NCBI GenBank assembly: GCA_035236585.1
Contig: CP141132.1
Span: 39,497,880-39,561,879, forward strand
Source: Warburgia ugandensis
Taxonomy: Eukaryota; Streptophyta; Magnoliopsida; Canellales; Canellaceae
DNA: 64,000 nucleotides
Direction: 5' to 3'
Shown: in pieces, positions 59,493-64,000 of the stretch
How positions within the stretch are numbered: the first letter of the stretch is position 1
Layout of the letters: every line of letters starts with the position of its first letter
Made by a program: the position numbers and the translations under genes
Notes under the pieces: model-generated
What the model saw: only the letters and a program-made list of their open reading frames with translations
The model's database searches: none
Told to the model about the DNA's origin: nothing

Positions 59493-59494
59493 AC

Positions 59495-62400
59495 TATGAC
59501 GACCCGGGTTTTTTTTTAAACACATTTTATAATATATTTTTTCAAAGACAAGGGCGTCCCCTTAGTAAATTTTTTTTTTGCAAAACAAAGCAACGAAAAT
59601 TCTTTTATTTTAAAACTTGTTTTGAAAACCCAAGTCACCACTTCATACATAACATAAGTACAATTTGTGTACAAAATAAAATTCCATTGAAGGAATATGA
59701 TTTTATTAAACTTCCAGGATCCATCCAGTGGTTCACAGTACACAACCCATTGTATCCTTACAATACTTGTCCAAATACACATGTCAAATTACAAAGTTCT
59801 AAATACAATACATGCTCTCTATACAATGTTTCAAGGAATATACCCTTTTTACTTATTCTTCACTAGTTCTTCAAGTCTTGAGCTCCTAAGTCTCCTTCTC
59901 TGTATCTGAGATATTGTAAACATTTGAACATTTACAATATCTCAGCAAGCTATGCTTGGTAGGGGATAAGAATGTAAGTTATTGACAGTAAAATCTCAAT
60001 ATTCAACTATCCCATAATTCATTCTATCATAAACACATTCACAGACCACTATTATTTATATAAACATCTCATTTCCTTATCATTTGTGTTCACCTTTATA
60101 CATACATAGTATATAAGAACAAATCTGTTAAAATTGTAAAAATAATAATCATTTCCATACAAAACTGATCAACTCCTTTCATTATAGGAGATTTGTATTT
60201 CAGCCAGTTACTATACTGGGATTTTCCCTTCTTGGGAAAAATATTGGTAATATACAATTACCTGGCATTTCATCATGCCATCCCTTAAGGCATTTCACTA
60301 TGCCAATTTCATATGCATCATAATGCAAAATAATCAAGGACTACTATGCTTGCAGTCTGATCCGTACAGCGCATCAGGGTAACTGTTCAATAATCTACTT
60401 ATACCATTCTCAATGGAAATTACAATATCCATGTCCATATGGGAGGACCATGGCTGTCACAGTGGTGGCCTTCCCATAATTGCCCCACCCGACTTTTAGC
60501 CTTTCTTAGGCTTGGTATTCAATATCATCAAGTTTCAGAGAGTGGGTGGCCAAACCCTCTTAACTCTCTTAGCATAGCATCCCCGTGCCTATGCCTGTTT
60601 AAAACAAAACCACAAGCCTCCAAGCTTGTATGTAAAATAATACTTATACATATCAGACTATCTGTCTGTTTAACTAGGGCTGGAATATTTTCTACTTTCC
60701 TATTCACTTAGGGTTGTTCTCAATTCTCAACTTGACCATTTAATACTTATTTTCCTCATCATTTGGTTGGATCATATTTCAATTTGAGGTATTTACCTTA
60801 ATATATTGGTATCATACATGTCAATACTTCAAAACATAAGATCATGTATTAGACATGTATCTTCATGTAAAGGCATTCTTAATAATCCACCTACCTCAAT
60901 AAGGTATTCTTACTCCTTGAAATCTGCCATAGTCTCGATCAACATATATCTGTCAAATCATATGTATAATGTCATTTTTCTAATCAAGGGTGCATACTAC
61001 ATGGTCTTTTGATCATCCCTATGTAGGATGATCTGAATCTTTCTTCCTTGAATATCCTATATCCATGGGTTTAATATCATCTATACAAATACTATCTATA
61101 TCATACATAACAATCTAATTTACATAGATGTTTCTTTTTCCTTAATGTTTTTGATCATACAAGATCTCATCTTGTTTGATCATCCTTATCTCACTTACTA
61201 TTTTTATTAGGGTTAGATAATTTGCTATCTTTTTATGTTCTTATTATTATTCAACCAGTTAGTGTCTTACTTGGTTGAAGATAATTTATTTCTTCCTATC
61301 ACTAGACAACTCCTCCTTATTTCAGATGACCAAGTACTTACCGGTTAAAGTCTTGCTCAAAAAGTGGTTAATACAACCCTCATGTAAGGAGGCGTTTAGA
61401 CCTCTCTTACGTCAATGGGAGGTGAGGGAAAAGCACTTGGCTCTTGTATACCCCCTATAACCACAATGTTCGTAGTCCACTTTGGAGTGGTACTAGCTCA
61501 ACCTTTGACAAGGTTCCTATGAGCTCTTTACCTTAAGTCCCTTCTCTAATTGATTTTAATTAATTTCCATGGATATGCACAATGTCATCCATGGATGTTC
61601 ATTATTTTCCTATTTTGGGCCAAGGAAATGATAAATCATTCCTTATATTGTCCTACTAACTATAGCCCTTATTAAGTCACAATCATTCATTCATCTTAGT
61701 TGTCCATGAATTTCTATATTTCATTAGTTTACATTTTTGGTGATTTATGCTCCTTATATCTTAACAATTACTTAACAATTGAATAAATTTTGACAATAAG
61801 TAATTCATCAACTTGAAAGCATAAATCAAATATAAGTTTAACAACTATATACTAACATTCTTCCTATGAATGTAACTTAAGCTAGTGAAATAAAACTAAC
61901 ATGATCCTAAGTTATGAAACACATCTTTTATGGTAATGAAATCATGTTTAAATCCTAATTTACACTAACATGATCCTAAGATAATCAAATCTACTAACAA
62001 ATTACTCATTTAGGGTATATCATACTAAAATTTAAAGATTACACTATCATGCTTTCTAACTTAGAACATAAATCATATTTACACTTCTATATCCAATAAA
62101 TGACAATTAAAACCTAAAACATAAATCACATTTACACTTCTATATCCAATAAAAGACAATTTAAACTAATTTTATTAAGATTATTATAAACCTTTAAATA
62201 TGATCCAACCATTAGATCTTAGGTGTTTTCTTTTAGATTAAGGGTTTTATTACCTTTAGGGCTTTTAATCCATTAAGATCCAAAAATCATATCCACTTGA
62301 TTTTGTCACATTTCATCCATGATCTAACTGGATTCCATCATCATATCATCCCTTTAATCCATCCCAAGGATCTGATCATACTTGATCTCATTGATCAAGT

Positions 62401-63944
62401 GGGTCCCTTTGTATATTTTTATTTTTATTTTAGGGTTTTTCTACCATAAAGGGTAGATCTCTTATTTTATCCAAGATCTGTCCAAATTAACCATATATAT
62501 TAATTTATTATATTATTATATCATCACTAAAATAAATTTTCAAGATCTGATCACCTCAGATCTTGAAGATCTTAGAAATTGGACACTTATTTCCAAAATA
62601 TAGAAAAATACAGAAAAATACAGAAATAAATTTTAGAAATATTATGAATTCATTAGAAACTAGACATTACAAGATTTCCATAGCTTCTTTCTGATCTCAA
62701 TTTGGAGTTCATATGACTCCACAATCTTAAATTGAAGTTTTCAGCCGTTCCTAGGGTCCAGATTTGATATGGGCCCACCAGAATTAATCTCTCTCAATTG
62801 AGGGTCCAAACCTTGTTAGATTTTCTTGAAAATTGTATCCTAAGGGTTTTTGACCCTTCTGGATTGATTGGAAAACTCAGAATTTCCATCTGAGCTCTCT
62901 ATCACCATAAATTGAAGGGGCTGGTATTTACTTTATTTTTACCATTTTTCATTCAAATTAAATTACAGAAGAATAAAAATTACACTAAAACATAATAAAT
63001 ATGAATGGGAAGTAGTTCCACCTACCTGATTGGAGAAAAAACATATATTTGATGCTCAATTTGAGAGAATTACCGGTTGATGATAATATAGCCCGATTGT
63101 CTACCTTTTTGTGGTTTTCTGTTGTTGGAACCGTTGGATCTTGAAATTGATTTGGGGCTTTTGTATATAATGTAGTGTAGGAGGTTATGGACGGTGAAAT
63201 TGATCAGATTCTACCTGGAACGGAGTGCCTAATTGAATTTAGGTCTCTTGTTCCACTTAGAAAGAGGAGAGAGAAATAAGAAAAATAGAGATTGGGGAGG
63301 GATGAATGAGAATTTGGGGCTGAAACTCCAAGGAAGATTTGGAAATTTCGTGGTTAAGGTTGTGAAAATTTTTGGAAAATTTTGGGACATATTTATAGCC
63401 AAATTTGAATTTTTTATCATTTCTTTTAATAAGATATTTTATTACTTTAGATTTTTTTATTACAAGTGCATTCTCCATTCTCCACTACAATCTCCACTAC
63501 ATTCTCCACTACCAGCAATAATGCACTGAGCAATTATTGTTGCTTCTAGAACGTTGCCCCACTTTGTGGGCCCCACTTTTATGTAAAAAGACGTTTTTGC
63601 CCTTATAACTCTAAAATTGGAGAAAAATAGGCATTATTTGTCCGAACTTGGAATCGAGCCTACTTAGTAGCGTTGGAATCGTATTTCTAAGTACTTCCTG
63701 AATATTGAGGTCTTATTTCTTGGATATGGAATATGGGTAAAATTTCCATTTTGCCCCTAAATGGAGAAAATTAAGGAATGTTCATTTTAACTCAGAATTG
63801 AACGTACTTAATGTTGTTTCGATCAGTTTTCCAAGTACATCCATAATATATATGTTTTAATTCATGATATAATTTTCATAAAAAGAAAATTTTCAATAAC
63901 CTAATATTCCAGCCCAGAATTTCTAAAAATTCAAACTTTATTAA
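59495..63944 (-). mobile_element. LTR H, inverted, nearly complete
   Basis: Starts TATGACGACC (one change from TGTGACGACC) and runs to within about 45 bases of the LTR start, where it breaks at ...CAAACTTTATTAA. T10 at 59570-59579, R hairpin 59906-59945, inverted TATATAAATA at 60053-60062, upstream TATA box at 63389-63398, short repeat at 63468-63513. Confidence 0.93.
59570..60062 (-). promoter_or_regulatory. Core promoter, R hairpin and A-tract of LTR H (inverted)
   Basis: On the minus strand: TATATAAATA (60053-60062), a 15-bp perfect hairpin (59906-59945) and A10 (59570-59579). Confidence 0.48.
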
Positions 63945-64000
63945 CCATAGATTTGAAACCAAAGGATAACTCAGATTAAGAGTTATTAATCCTTTTGGGA
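63945..64000 (+). mobile_element. Start of another plus-strand internal fragment
   Basis: After about six filler bases (CCATAG), TTTGAAACCAAAGGATAACTC and onward match the internal region at about 7307 in plus orientation. It runs off the window. Confidence 0.8.

Larger units (their letters stand above)
55951..59494 (-). mobile_element. Inverted non-coding internal region between LTRs G and H
   Basis: Colinear reverse complement of the non-coding core. The half nearer the PBS matches 44.9-46.9 kb. The half nearer the PPT has the variants of the 4033-7604 copy (GAGCATTTTC, ATTTGAGAATTGG). No coding homology. Confidence 0.88.
52871..61230 (-). repeat. Right arm of 8.3-kb inverted duplication
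   Basis: Mirrors 43196-51473. Within it 58080-58574 encodes in an open frame exactly the same 164 residues as the mirrored 45846-46340, and the LTR ends share a run of A instead of CAAAAAC before CCGGG. The inner part (55.9-57.5 kb) is less similar to its mirror, indicating later conversion or recombination. Confidence 0.82.

Overview
All 64 kb looks like plant nuclear repeat DNA: an AT-rich block built from copies of one Ty3/gypsy LTR-retrotransposon family. The only protein-coding homology is a decayed gag-pol at 34979-39432. Its domain order (gag, zinc knuckle, protease, RT, RNase H, integrase, C-terminal chromodomain), the primer-binding site for initiator tRNA-Met (TGGTATCAGAGC) and the AAGGGGGGAAGAT polypurine tract point to a chromovirus, most likely Tekay/Del-like. 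I found no host gene, rRNA, tRNA or CRISPR, and no clearly non-element DNA beyond short junction fillers. The species cannot be named from this sequence.

The family has unusually long LTRs (about 4.4 kb, ends TGTAATGACC...GGTCGTCACA). There are two kinds of element. Non-autonomous copies have a 3.5-3.6 kb internal region with no gag or pol and resemble the LARD class. One autonomous-type copy carries gag-pol between related LTRs. Both kinds keep the same PBS and PPT, so the gag-pol element is the natural candidate helper for the others.

Layout: (1) 1-19956, plus strand: LTR A (5' part outside the window), internal, complete LTR B, internal, LTR C (3' end missing), a tandem chain with a period near 8 kb. 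(2) 19957-28610, minus strand: a non-autonomous element with both LTRs truncated. (3) 28611-30462: scrambled fragments of internal region in both orientations. (4) 30463-52870, plus strand: LTR D, gag-pol, LTR E, non-autonomous internal region, LTR F. LTR E is shared by an autonomous and a non-autonomous unit and is chimeric, autonomous-like in its 5' half and non-autonomous-like in its 3' half. (5) 52871-63944, minus strand: partial LTR G, internal region, nearly complete LTR H. Parts 4 and 5 form an inverted duplication with arms of about 8.3 kb. (6) 63945-64000: start of another plus-strand fragment.

Each LTR suggests a transcription model. There is a conserved TATATAAATA box about 3.9 kb in, then a perfect 13-15 bp hairpin, then AATAAA about 30 bases before an A-tract, then about 70 bases of U5. 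A second TATA box (CTATAAATAT) lies about 570 bases in, downstream of GC-box-like motifs and a variable short tandem repeat. The gag-pol is broken by several frameshifts and at least one stop, so it makes no functional polyprotein. Boundaries were read by eye from shared sequence; junction coordinates may be off by a few bases.
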